A stretch of 64,000 nt of DNA from Allium sativum (GCA_030737875.1 CM060922.1:323549956-323613955); one strand, 5' to 3'. Counted from the stretch's first letter, positions 21,425 through 32,723 are shown. Numbers and translations: made by a program. Notes: generated from the sequence alone by a model not told the origin.

Positions 21425-21905
21425 AGTTGTGAGCGTTCGGTCGGTTAGGTTGGTTTGAAGGTAAAAAAACTCAAACTGAATTGAAACCGAAAATATTCCA
21501 AATCAAACTGAACTGAACCGAATTAATTTCAGTTAATTCAGCCGGTAATCAATTTAACTAAACTTGAAGGATGTGTTATTATTCAAATGATGGATTCACT
21601 CAAAGTAAAACATAAATTCATATTTTGAGAAATTTTATATAGTAAATTTTTATGTTTATGATAAATTTTGATCTATTTGCAACAAATATTTTTGTATCAT
21701 ATAACTAAACTAATTATTTAAAGTATTGCAATAATGTAAAATTAGATAATAAATTAAAAGTTCAGTTAATTCGGTTAAACCGATAACCAAAAAAATTATT
21801 TTACAAACCGAATTCAAACCGGTTTAGTTTAAAACTGAACCGACCAAAATAAACCGGTTTGGTTGGTTAATTTGGTTTGAACTAAATATTTCTCACCCAT
21901 GTATA
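21425..21905. repeat. AACCG-rich inverted repeat, MITE-like
   Basis: Both ends are rich in CGGTTNGGTTTG/CAAACCGGTTT motifs in opposite orientation (GTGAGCGTTCGGTCGG at 21429, ...TATTTCTCACCC near 21900) around an AT-rich core. This is the look of a common plant hAT-type miniature element. The ends share GTGAG/CTCAC. I could not find an 8-bp duplication, so class and limits are tentative. Element C begins about 20 bases further on. Confidence 0.45.
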
Positions 21906-21920
21906 ATGCTCCCTACATGG

Positions 21921-21925
21921 AGCTA
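21921..21925. other. Target-site duplication of C, left
   Basis: AGCTA, repeated exactly at 46513-46517. Confidence 0.9.
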
Positions 21926-22346
21926 TGTGACACCCCATGTCCGTTAATATCACTCTTTATCAGAATGCATTAAGTTTCGTAAAGCGTTATAGGTAAACAT
22001 AAACAAAAACATTACAAGACAGATAAAAAATAACAGCGGAATTTAAAACTTTATTGAATAAAAACTATCGTGGTCCAAAATATGGTTACATCATAAGTTT
22101 GAAATACTAACATAAAACTTCTACCTTGCACAAAAATCATCATCAGAGTACAATGATACATAGAAGAGCATAATCCCTAAAATATAGCCATAGTAAAGAA
22201 GATATGAAATCAAGCAGTACATCTAAGTGGCTCCAAGCAGAATGAAAGAAGAATCATGATCAAGCTTGAGTATTTACACCCTAAGAACCTGGGGGGAGGG
22301 AGGGGGAGGGAGGAACGGAAGAGAAAGAAGAGGAAACAAAATAGGT

Positions 22347-22361
22347 CAGACATAAAGTCTG
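22347..22361 (-). other. Conserved LTR hairpin, element C left LTR
   Basis: CAGAC-ATAAA-GTCTG. Relative to A and B (CAGTC/GACTG) one stem pair is changed on both sides, keeping the pairing. Confidence 0.75.
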
Positions 22362-23219
22362 GCGAGTCCAGTCACTTTGAGTATATAAATAAGTAAAAGC
22401 ATCATGACAGGCATATAAGTTATAGAGAGATAACAGTATATAAGGCAGGTATGACAAGGTAAACATGATAAACCTAACAGAACAGGCATTGCGTACTTCT
22501 AGTGAGAGTTTTTACCTCATGCAATAACATGCAACCCAACTGAACTTACCGGTATTACCCCTAAGGATAATAACGGGATCCTAAACAAGCGAGATAGATG
22601 TACCCTAATTACTACCCCAATCGATCGGCTCCCTAACTCCGTAGATACCCTGCGCTGGCCCTACAGTAGGATGAATCACTTCCTAAAGTTGCAACCCTTC
22701 GTTTCAAGGATGTGCACAACCATATCTACTGATGCCACAACATCTTATCTTCCCGAGCAGGCAGACCCATGCACGCACATGGGCCCGATGGAACGCACCG
22801 TCAGACATCTTTTCCTAAGTGACCTCTTATAATCAACTCAGTAAGCGTGCTACGAGTCCAACCTAATTCGGAGTACTCGTCTGATACCTATATGGGTTAC
22901 TGACTGAAACGGATCCCACACACCAGATGATATAAGCTTCCCTCTAGGCTTGCATCCCACTACTAGGATTTCAACAGGTTATGCCTACCAGTGTAACAAG
23001 ATTGCATAACCCTACAGATTAAGTTTGTGGGACTATATGTATATAAATATTACCCACCTCCCTAAGATTTACTTAACCCGCCCACTAATTCAAGAAAGTT
23101 TACTTAACCCATTCTCAACTTAACATGTTCATATTATCCCTATGGATTCAAATAGGTTAAGCATTACAAGTTCATTACCATTTATTCATTTATAGTTATA
23201 ATGTGTTAGGCCTCCTACA

Positions 23220-23412
23220 TTAAGTCTACTACTTGTGGATGCTTGATATGTCGGTCGGGTCCGAGCAGACTTCTTCCACAAGTCGCACTTAACCTCGTGT
23301 CTTGGAACGTTACGTGTTTATGCACTTAGGCCCCTCACATTAGATTTACCACTTGTGGATGCTGGATATGTCGGGCGGTTCCGAGAAGACTTCTGCCACA
23401 AGTGTAATATAA
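23220..23412. repeat. Duplicated dyad module, C left LTR
   Basis: Unit 1 (23220-23292) has arms TTAAGTC...ACTTGTGGA and TCCACAAGTCGCACTTAA. Unit 2 (23340-23412) has arms with CCACTTGTGG and CCACAAGTGTAATATAA. Loops contain ATGTCGG(T/G)CGG. Structure matches A and B although the arm sequences differ. Confidence 0.8.
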
Positions 23413-24216
23413 CCTCATGTCTAAGCACTGTTACGGTTTCTAATTACTGTAAATCCAGGCATTTTCGTTATTAACCAATTATCTTATTCATTATGCCCCA
23501 AATCCTCGTCCGTTCTACAATACAAGTTATGCCCCAAATTTAGATCAAGATCTAGATTATGCCCCCAAATTCTAAGTTTTGGCTCAAGGTACATATTATG
23601 CCCAAAATTCCCAATCATGTGTTACAATAAGAATTATGCCCAAATTAATCATTCCCAATCGTTCCCAATTTCGTGCATTCGTGTATTTCAGCGATATGCC
23701 TAGGCTCGAAGGTAGCCTGGCTATAAAAAAAAAGAAAAAAAAGGGAAGAAGAGAACAAAAAAAGGCATAGCAAATAAAAACTAGCGTAAGATGATGGAAT
23801 TGATCATACTAACAGAATAGGCATAGTGACATGATTAGGCAAGCTAACGTAATTGGCATACGGTGACATAATTAGGCAAACTAACATAATATGGATATCA
23901 TAAACCGGCATGATGAGATCTAAACAGTGAATTAGATATACAAATAATGGTAAATCTGATATGATTCAAATAGTCGCAGGCTTAGATCCAATTCATAGAC
24001 ATGTCAAGATAACTTTTAAGTGTTTACATCTCAAAATAACATAGACTCATTGTGATTGGATATAAGAAACAGAAGAATGATTGCATATGTTGAATCCAAA
24101 TACTTGAATATGTATAACTTGTTTGATGAAGAAGAAGCAGGCTTGATCAAACTATGTTGGAGCAGCATCTCGTTGTCGCCATTGAATTATATGAATAAAA
24201 CAATGAGATTAAGGTA

Positions 24217-24227
24217 CTATTTATAGC
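24217..24227 (-). promoter_or_regulatory. TATA-like box, element C left LTR
   Basis: The minus strand reads GCTATAAATAG. The right LTR has the same box at 43273-43283, which is the one in the 5' LTR of the element. Confidence 0.55.
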
Positions 24228-24297
24228 CTAGGGTCAACGAATCTGGTCAAAAAACATGTCCACATACGCAGAACTGAATCTGCCTCGGATCTGGGGG

Positions 24298-24375
24298 GTG
24301 TCGACATGAGTGTCGACATGGGTGTCGACACCCCTGTTGTGGTGTCGACCATAGGTCGACACCCTTAGGGTGGGG
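24298..24375. repeat. GTCGAC palindrome cluster, C left LTR
   Basis: Repeated GGGTGTCGACATG, TGTCGACACCC and GGGTCGACCCC motifs in both orientations. The right LTR of C (43350-43400) has a decayed, shorter version (TGTCAACATGGGTGTTGACACC), consistent with CG decay. Confidence 0.8.
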
Positions 24376-25089
24376 TCGACCCCCAACGGTCCGAACACCC
24401 GCCCTGTACTACATCATTTGATTTTGAATTCCAAAATGGTTTTAAATTATTTATATATATATAATTCCCTTATGCGTATACAAACTTCAAACCTTAATAT
24501 CTTCTTTATATGATGTCTGTATTATGCAAACTTGGTGTCTATCTTAAGAAGAATTCCGAGATGAACGCAATGGCGCTGTCCGTTTTACTTAATTCACAAT
24601 ATTTAATTAAGTATTTTTTAGTTTATCATCTTAATGTGTTATAAAATTATGGGTTTGTAACACCTTGTAACACCCCACCTCCACCAGGGTGTCTCTTGCA
24701 AGCACTCTGACTTTGGAGGGGCGTTTGAATCAGGTAAACATGCATAATGATATATCAAGACAGAACAAGAACATATGTATATCAGTAAACAGAGTAAATA
24801 ACATGGATAAAACAGCGGAAGATTTTTAAACCATTTCAAAACAAGTCTAATACATCATAATGTCAATTTCCCAAATAAACAAGTCTAGTACATAAAATAA
24901 CATCATCTGAAACTGAAAAGGAAAAACATAAAGTAGTTATCCCCAAAGTGGAAAAAAACCATAGCGAGCTCAAAGCATACATGAGCTATCCCAGAAAGCG
25001 GCTAAGATCCAAGCTAAGCTCCTGTATTCCCTCCCTGAGAACCTGGGGGGGGGGGGGGAACGGAAGAAAAGAGGCGAAAGAAAACAGGT

Positions 25090-25104
25090 CAGTCAAAAAG
25101 ACTG
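25090..25104 (-). other. Conserved LTR hairpin, element B left LTR
   Basis: CAGTC-AAAAA-GACTG, same position as in A. The right LTR copy is at 33355-33369. Confidence 0.7.
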
Positions 25105-25930
25105 AGTAAGCCCTACTACAATCAATGTAAACTGATAAAGTTAACTGTCATGAGCAGCAGGAATGAACATAAGGATAACTACATACTGGTATGATAGATA
25201 AAGGTGTCATCGCATAATCAGGACTAAGGTTTTGCACCACAGATGTACTAGCAAACTAACATGGCTTGAATAAACAAGTATTGATCCCCCTGGCCCATGC
25301 TTTGGCCCAATAACCTGAGGTGACCCCCATACGAGGTCCAATAACATGAAGTGACCCTACCACGAGGTCCAACCCAACGGTCTAGTCGATCGGCTCCGTA
25401 AGCCTAACTCGTCACGTGTTGGTGTCAATACTGCCCAAACATGAATGTAGTCGAACTGTGCCGGGTCCACCCGTCGGGTGTATCAAGCCCTAGGGTGTCA
25501 ACCCCTGGACACCATAAACATGAGTGCACAGTCTCGGTCTACCGGTACCCGTGCTTGTTTTCTCCAGCTACGGACTATGTGCACGACCAGAGTCCGCCCA
25601 GAACTACACCGGCGTACCACTCGGCCGTCGCTTTTAGTCGCTTACCTCCAGCCCAGTAATCGTGCCCCCTCCCTAGCCTAGTCCCTAGGGTCTTGATGAT
25701 ACAAACTTGGGATTACTGCGGAGTGGACCCCCATTACTAGGATTTTTCTAGTGGGTTAAGTACGGTTTAACCCCTTCACTAATCATGGATTAACTTGGTT
25801 AAGTGTAACTATGAGTTCACGACTTGACCCCGGTTACTCTACCGAGCCCAAATTGGTTAAGTATTAAATGGTCCATGACTTAACCCTAATCATGAGGCAT
25901 TAATTAATTAATGCGCCTTAACCTCTCACA

Positions 25931-26110
25931 TTAGACTTTGTTGTGGTTACTAGTTAAGCCGGGCGGGTCCGGGTAGCTTTACACCACAACTTGGTCTAAC
26001 CTCGGGTCCAAGGTACAACATGACCAACTTCTCACATTGGGTCCTATTGTTTGTAGCAACTAGTTAGGCCGGTCGGTTCCGGGTAGGTTTACGCTACAAA
26101 CTCAACCCAA
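25931..26110. repeat. Duplicated dyad module, B left LTR
   Basis: Unit 1 (25931-25999): TTAGACTTTGTTGTGGT against ACCACAACTTGGTCTAA. Unit 2 (26037-26110): TTGTTTGTAGC against GCTACAAACTCAACCCAA. Nearly the same as in A. Preceded by the palindrome GCATTAATTAATTAATGC. Confidence 0.82.
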
Positions 26111-26464
26111 CCTCGAGTTGGCCACACTTATCTTTTCTAAGCGTCATGTCCCTCATGTTACAAATTTTCAAGCAATTGGGTAGACCTAACTTAATAGGTA
26201 AATTCCCAAGCTCATGTTTTTATGTCTTTTAAGTTTACCCAACCCCAAACGCAATCCCATCGCTTACATATCGCCATAGCGCATAAAGGATAGAAAGAGG
26301 GAACTTGGCATAATCATGACATAAAAGTGTTAGAGCCACAAGTTCAACATGGTGACATATGAAAGGTTCATGTGTTCATACACTTGCATATTACATTTTT
26401 AGGCCCAAAAGCATGCATAACATGATAACATGAACCACATGACCATCCCAAACTTGCATAACAT

Positions 26465-26879
26465 ACTTGCATAAACAAACTTGCATAACATATGACAACT
26501 TGCATATCATACTTGCATAAACAAACTTGCATAACATATGACAACTTGCATATCATACTTGCATAAACAAACTTGCATAACATATGACAACTTGCATATC
26601 ATACTTGCATAAACAAACTTGCATTAACATATGACAACTTGCATATCATACTTGCATAAACAAACTTGCATAACATATGACAACTTGGATATCATACTTG
26701 CATAAACAAACTTGCATAACATATGACAACTTGCATATCATACTTGCATAAACAAACTTGCATAACATATGACAACTTGCATATCATACTTGCATAAACA
26801 AACTTGCATAACATATGACAACTTGCATATCATACTTGCATAAACAAACTTGCATAACATATGACAACTTGCATATCAT
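26465..26879. repeat. 46-bp tandem array, nine copies
   Basis: Unit starts ACTTGCATAAACAAACTTGC and ends TTGCATATCAT. Starts at 26465, 26511, 26557, 26603, 26650, 26696, 26742, 26788 and 26834, with one unit carrying an inserted T. The right LTR has only five units. Open frames here are translations of the repeat. Confidence 0.95.
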
Positions 26880-27224
26880 GCATTTAACTTCAAAGTTCAA
26901 GTATGAGAGGAATAGGGCTTACAATGCTTATGCGAACTCAAATGAGTATAGCAAATGTAAGAAACCCCTTATGCAACTAATTAAACCCCAAAAATGCAAG
27001 CAAACTTTGATCAAGACTCTTCCTTTATGATGAAAATATAGAGAGACAAGACTTTAATGCAAGCTAAAGAGGATCATACAAGCCTAAATACACTTGTATG
27101 CATGGAAATCTCTTAGAAATTGATTTAGGAATTGTATGGAGAGAGTGGAGGCCATGAGAGGATTGATTTTGCCATAGTTTAGTTGTAGGATAGATTAATG
27201 ATGATTTAGGGTAGGTTAGGGTCT

Positions 27225-27234
27225 CATTTATAGA
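27225..27234 (-). promoter_or_regulatory. TATA-like box, element B left LTR
   Basis: The minus strand reads CTATAAATGA. The 5' LTR copy is at about 35337-35346. Confidence 0.55.
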
Positions 27235-27357
27235 TTAGGCTAGTAATTTAGACCATAGGATTAAACCTTAGTTCCCATCTCAACCCTCCAAATCGAATCT
27301 GGCCCCCAAGCTCAACACAAACCCAAACTGGTGCACAGGCAGAACTGGGCGTCTGAG

Positions 27358-27438
27358 CCAAGTCGACAGCCAAGTCGACAGGGTTGTCGACCTGGTCAGA
27401 CCCAGTCGACTCCCAAGTCGACAGGGCTGTCAACTTGG
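27358..27438. repeat. GTCGAC palindrome cluster, B left LTR
   Basis: CAAGTCGACAGCCAAGTCGA then inverted GTCGAC copies, as in A. Right LTR copy at about 35470-35552. Confidence 0.85.
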
Positions 27439-27717
27439 GTACCGTGGCGGGAATTTTTCCCGCCTGGCCCAAACTGGCCCAATTCCCAATTTCAGATTTG
27501 AATTTGAAATCTGTTTTTACTTAGGAATTTTCTGAAAACTTCGTTGGGCCTTAATCGGGTCATACGGACTCCGATTTTCGAAAACTCGGACTCTATTCCG
27601 CGTATTTTTCCGAGACGAACGCAATGGCATAGCCCGTTTCCCTTGATTCAGATTTTTAGAATTAAATTCTGCCTCGATTTATGTTATAACAGGTTATTGA
27701 AAATACGGGTTGTTACA

Positions 27718-27732
27718 TTCTCCCCTCCTTAA
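27718..27732 (-). other. Polypurine tract of element B
   Basis: The minus strand reads TTAAGGAGGGGAGAA followed directly by the LTR start TGTAACAACCC. The 3' untranslated segment 27733-28269 holds short CTTGCAACCA repeats (about 28115-28155) and no gene. Confidence 0.85.
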
Positions 27733-28269
27733 AGGATTTCGTCCCCGAAATCTTCAAGTTAGGAAGAACGTATCCTACCATCAAACATCCATCTACTCAA
27801 AACATCATCCACGAGCAATCATTGTCCTTACAAGATTCTAAATGCTGGATGAACATATGCAAAGGTGTGTGTACATGTACTTATCTAATGCGAATATCAT
27901 CAATGCAAATTATGTTAGTGAAATGAATCCATATGTATGCAATTCCTAACATAATGTATACCATATATATTTACGTGCACATAACATACACCCATATGCA
28001 ACATCCATGTGGTCACACACAATTTTCATCCATGTATAAGCATAAACACTCATGCATATGCAATATGAGGAGTGTGCGAGCCAATCTAGTGCCTAACGTG
28101 TATAATGCATCCACGAGCAACAACTTGCAATCACTTGCAACCACTTGCAACCATCAAGCATAACATGTTTCAAACACATGTTTCATCCAAAAGGGTTTCT
28201 TCCTAAGGTTCTCATGACAAGATTAACACGATAAACTAGATAAATATGGATAGCAAAGAGAAAGATATG

Positions 28270-28479
28270 CTAACAAAGAAAAGAGATTGAGAGTGTACCC
28301 TCAAAAAGGAATGGATAAAGCCTACGCATCTTCTCCTCGGTTTCCCAAGTTGCGTCTTCCTCGGCTTCACCCCATTGAACCTTCACCAACTTGACCTCTC
28401 GATTCCTTAGCTTCTTGGTCTCCGTCCCCAAGATACGAATCGGAGCTCTCCTCAAGGTAGCTTCTTTCTCCACTTCCAC
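28270..28479 (-). pseudogene. pol: Chromodomain-side tail of element B polyprotein, out of frame
   Basis: 69 codons starting MEVEKEATLRRAPIRILG, with KLRNREVKLVKVQW and EDATWETEEKM. This is the pattern of the chromodomain at the C-terminus of Tekay/Del integrases, which targets insertion to methylated histone H3 in chromoviruses. It is separated from the long frame by a frameshift near 28553. The minus-strand sequence there has one base fewer than element C over GTTTTC-ATGTTTCGC, and the long frame then runs into 25 unrelated residues and stops at 28485. Whether any expression joins the two is unknown. Confidence 0.8.
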
Positions 28480-28484
28480 ATCTT

Positions 28485-31400
28485 CTAGAACACTCGGCTC
28501 AACAACCTCTGCTGATTCATGTAAACACTTCCGAAGATGCGAAACATGAAAACATCGTGCACTCCGGCAAGCTTCTCGGGCAACTTCACTCTATAAGCCA
28601 TCTGCCCGATCCTCTCTATAATAGGGAAGGGTCCAACAAATCTCGGTGCTAACTTCCCAACGGCTCCAAATCGGACCACCTTCCGCAAAGGAGAAACCTT
28701 CACGAAAACCATGTCCCCAACATCAAACTCCAAATCAGTTCTCCGCTTATCAGCATAGGATTTCTGTCGGTCTTGGGCTGCTTTCATCCGTCTCCGAATC
28801 AACTCGATTTTCTCGGATGTATCTCTGATCATATCAGGCCCAAGTATCAGCTTATCTGTAGTCTCCCACCAACATGTAGGGGACTTACACGGCCTCCCAT
28901 ATAAAGCTTCAAATGGTGCCATCCCTGTGCTTGCCTGATAACTGTTATTATATGCAAACTCAACAAGAGGAAGATGGTCTTCCCAAGTACCACCAAAATC
29001 CAGAATACAAAGCCTCAATAGATCCTCGAGTACCCTATTCACCCTTTCGGTTTGACCGTCCGTCTGTGGGTGATAAGCAGTACTCAGATTCAACCTCGTG
29101 CCCATGGCTTCTTGCAAGCTATTCCAGAACTGACTTGTAAAGATTGGGTCACGGTCACTGACAATACTAGAAGGGACTCCATGAAGTCTCACAATCTCAC
29201 GAAGGTATACAGACGCTAGCCAAGATGCGGTCCTCTTGCTCTTTATCGGGATGAAATGAGCACTCTTCGTAAGTCTGTCTACAATAACCCAAATGCTCGT
29301 ATTCCCTTTCCTTGACCTTGGTAGCCCATCGATGAAATCCATGGAAATACTCTCCCACTTCCAAAGCGGAACATCTAGAGGATGCAATAGCCCACCGGGC
29401 TTCTTTGACTCGGCCTTGACTTGCTGGCAAATGATACATCTAGAGACAAACTCTGCCACATCCTTCTTCATCCCGGGCCAAAAGAAAATACGCTTCATAT
29501 CTCTATACATCTTATCTCCGCCCGGATGTATAGTCAACTTAGAGCGATGTGCTTCCTCAAGAACTTTTCTCACTAAATCTTCTACCATGGGGACACATAA
29601 TCTTCCATCTCTCCTCAGCCAACCCTTGCCATCGACAGAATATCGAGCGAGATGACTAGACGTCCCTCCTCGAACCAGCTTATCCATAATCTCAGCTATC
29701 TGAGGGTCTTCTCTCTGCGAAGCCCCAACTTGATCAAGAAGGGTAGGCCTGAGTTCCAGAGATGCTAAAGAACCGGTCATCGACTCGACTGCCAAAGAGA
29801 AATCAAAGGTTGCCACATACTCTAAATTCTTCATCTCAATGAATAGAGGACTTAGGGTCAACCTTCTTCTACTCAATGCATCAGCTACCACATTCCCCTT
29901 GCCAGGGGTATAAGCTATCTCGAAATCATAGGACGCCAAGAATTCCATCCATCTTTGCTGCCTCAGATTCAGATCCTTCTGAGAAAAAAGGTACTTCAAT
30001 GACTTGTGATCGGTATAAAGCTCAAATCTTTCTCCTAGAAGATAATGGCGCCAAGCCTTGAGTGCATATACTATTGCTGCCAACTCTAAGTCATGAGTGG
30101 GATAATTCTTCTCATGCACCTTGAGTTGTCTACCGCCAAAGCATATCACCCTTCCTTCTTGCATCAGAACAGCTCCCAACCCCGTGCCACATGCATCGGT
30201 ATATACTGTAAATAACTTCCCTCCATCGGGCAGAGCTAGAACAGGTGCTGATGTAAGAGCTCTCTTGAGCTTCTGAAAAGCAAGCTCGCATTCTATGCTC
30301 CAAGCAAAAACTAAATTCTTCTTTGTCAATTTAGTGAGAGGAGCAGAAATCTTCACGAAGTCCTTGATGAACTTCCGATAAAAACCCGCAAGACCTAGAA
30401 AACTTCTCACTTCGGTTGCATTCCTTGGAGTCTTCCAATCTTGAACTGCAACCACCTTAGCGGGATCCACCGCTAAGCCCTGCTTAGACACTATATGCCC
30501 AAGGAATCTAACTTCCCTTCTCCAAAAGTGACACTTGGAGAACTTGGCCTTCAACTGATGCGCTCTAAGCGTATCCATCACCTCTCCGAGGTGCCTTGCA
30601 TGCTCTTCCTCATCCTTAGAGAAGACCAAAATATCATCTACGAAGACCACGACAAACTTGTTCAAGAACTCCCTGAACACCCTACTCATCAAGTCCACGA
30701 AATATGCGGGTGCATTCGTCAAGCCGAATGGCATGACAAGCCACTCAAAGAATCCGTCTGGAGTTCTGAACGCAGTCTTGTCTATACTATCCTCAGCTAC
30801 CCTGAGCTGATGGAATCCAGTAGCAAGATCAAGCTGAGAGAAAACAGAAGCACCGACAAGCTGGTCAAAGAGATCATCGATCCTTGGTAACGGGTGTCTG
30901 TTCTTCTTAGTCAGCTTATTCAACTCTCGATAGTCGACACATAGTCGGAGAGAACCATCCGCCTTGGTAGCAAATACCACAGGCGCTCGCCACTCAGATA
31001 TACTTCGTCTAATGAAGTTCTTCTCAAGCAACTCTTTCACTTGCTTGCTTAGCTCCCGCCTTTCATGCGGAGCCATGTGCCGAACGGGCAAAGAAACCGG
31101 CTTTGCATTTTCTACCAGATAAATGCGGAAATCAATCTCTCGCTTAGGGCGCAACCCCCTAACTTCATCAAAAACATCGGGATACTCTCGAACCACTCTC
31201 ACAGACTGAAGAGTCTCCACTGACGAGTCGAGTGATTCCAGATAGCACAACATGACGGGACCTTTCGGATCACAAGAAATCTCTAGGGTGTTCCCGAGGC
31301 GAGTCACGAGCCTCACAACCCTATGCTCACAATCAAGAATGGCTCCATATCTGGACAGCCAATCCATGCCCAATATCAATCCGTATCCCCTGAAACCAAG

Positions 31401-32009
31401 AACATAAGCACTGCACAAGAACTCTACACTCAGTATAGAGATCCTCAAATCCCCACATATCATAGACAAATGGGCGGAACCCCCAATAGGATTTGAGACA
31501 CAGACGGGATCATCTAACAAGCTAGTACTAAGGTGCAAACTATCAACAAGATCAAATGAGATAAAGCTATGCGATGCACCAGAATCAAACAAGGTACGAA
31601 CTGGAAAATCAGAAATATATACAAGGCTCTCAACAGAAATACTACCTCGATCGGGAACTGAAGCGGTAGCGAGGGCATGAACTTGCCCTCCTGAGGGTCC
31701 AGCACGCTGAGTCTGACCCTGGCCTTGCCCCTGTTTCTTCGGGCAATCCTTGCTGAGTTGTCCAGCCTTACCGCATAAAAAGCATTCACCATTCTTTCTT
31801 TTTCTCTTCCTACAATCCTTAATAAGATGCCCAACTGTACCGCAATAATGGCACTTGTTGTTCTTGCCCTTGTTGTTGTTCCCCTTGTTGCCTTGACCCT
31901 TGTTCTTGTTCTGATTGCCTTGACTGCTTTGACCACTAGTATTGCCCTGATTTCCCTTTCCCTGGGAATCGGTCTTCTTGACTTGAGTATCATTCTTCTT
32001 GACATCTCC
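28485..32009 (-). pseudogene. pol: Pol region of element B (zinc knuckles, PR, RT, RNase H, IN), nearly intact
   Basis: Continuous open frame from the codon after the gag stop (32009) to 28485, in the same frame as gag. It opens with a basic gag tail holding the zinc knuckle [14 protein letters not shown] (31812-31853) and a second one, [14 protein letters not shown], with Q in place of the usual H (about 31743-31784). Counting residues from the L of LFDSGASH (31592-31590): protease DSG 3-5, RT from about 150 with FVDD at 317-320, RNase H with acidic residues at 466, 503, 528 and 571, integrase zinc domain HPGG...CIIC (about 682-722), DD35E triad D752, D813 and E849, and the GPF-type motif at 984-1008. 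No stop in 31592-28488. The final 25 residues are frameshifted. No start codon lies between the gag stop and 31592, so it would need readthrough. Confidence 0.85.
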
Positions 32010-32723
32010 CTAAAGTAACGCCATATCAACCAAACTCTCAAACGTGGCCCCATGAGGAATATGTGACATGGCCAATCCCTGCAATGGCTCATTTAACCCT
32101 CTAGCAAAACGAAGAGCCTTCTTCTGAGGAGTATTCACCATATCCAAGCCAAAACGAGCTAACTGATTGAACTTGTTCACATATTCTTTGACAGACATAT
32201 CTCCTTGCTTCAAAGTTATGAATCTCTCCATCTGCAGATTCTCCTCAGCGGAAGATAGAAACTTAAGCATGAACCTTGCCCTGAGATCGGCCCAAGTCTC
32301 AACAGGCCTAGTACCATTAGTGACTTCCCACCAATAAGCGGCTTCATCCTTCATAAGCCAAACCGCCAACAAGATCTTCCTCTGATCATCTATCCCAAAG
32401 ATAGCAAACAAATCCTCGGTCTCTTTCAACCAATTTCTGGCCTCTACAAAAGTCTTAGTGCCTTGAAAGTTCTTGCCACCCATTGCTTTGAAATCTTTGC
32501 AAATCTTTGCGAAGTCAGCCTGAGGATGCTGAGGGGGAGGAGGAAGAGGAACCTCAGCAACAGGTGGAGGAGGAACATATGCAACGGGAGGAGGAGGAAT
32601 ATTAACTACTGGAGGAGGAGGAGGGACATCTGCGGGGCCGGCTTCGGTCACCCTAGCCTCCAAAAGTCTCCTATACCAAACGGGTACATGCACTCCCTCC
32701 GGAATAACAAAGTTATCAGCCAT
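32010..32723 (-). pseudogene. gag: Gag of element B, ended by UAG
   Basis: 237 codons from ATG at 32723 (MADNFVIPEGVHVPVWYRRL) to TAG at 32010-32012. It has a proline-rich segment (residues 33-69), then the retrotransposon gag core: FQGTKTFVEARNWLKETEDL, AYWWE, MERFITLKQGDMSVKEYVNKFNQLARF (residues about 80-200). This forms the capsid of Ty3/Gypsy particles. The TAG falls after LVDMALL, where relatives C and D read on (LVDMALMHEE), and the frame continues open on the other side. So this is one polyprotein frame cut by a single amber codon. Readthrough is possible but no known readthrough motif follows (next codon GGA). Confidence 0.85.

Larger units (their letters stand above)
21926..24655 (-). 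repeat. Element C 3' LTR (left), main part
   Basis: 2730 bases up to the point where B inserted. The last six bases GTTACA lie at 35836-35841 beyond B. Contains the hairpin CAGACATAAAGTCTG (22347-22361), a G-rich tract (22288-22313), the duplicated dyad module (23220-23412), a TATA-like box on the minus strand (24217-24227) and the GTCGAC cluster (about 24298-24375). Confidence 0.9.
24656..27717 (-). repeat. Element B 3' LTR (left)
   Basis: About 3.06 kb, TGTAACACC...GGGTTGTTACA. Contains the hairpin (25090-25104), a 14-base G run (25045-25058), the dyad module (25931-26110), a nine-copy 46-bp array (26465-26879), a TATA-like box (27225-27234, minus) and the GTCGAC cluster (27358-27438). Its start carries a 10-base partial duplication of the terminus. 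Confidence 0.92.

Noticed and set aside
22288..22313. G-quadruplex as an independent regulatory element
   Set aside because: The G run is part of the conserved C-tract/AGGT motif on the other strand and is reported there; no separate evidence.
26465..26879. CRISPR-like regular repeat array
   Set aside because: The whole 46-base unit repeats without unique spacers, in an LTR of a plant retrotransposon. Plain tandem repeat.
26368..27030. Repetitive open frames (KFVYASMICKLSYVMQV and similar) in B LTR
   Set aside because: Translations of the 46-bp array and LTR; the same frames recur in the other LTR only because the sequence is duplicated.
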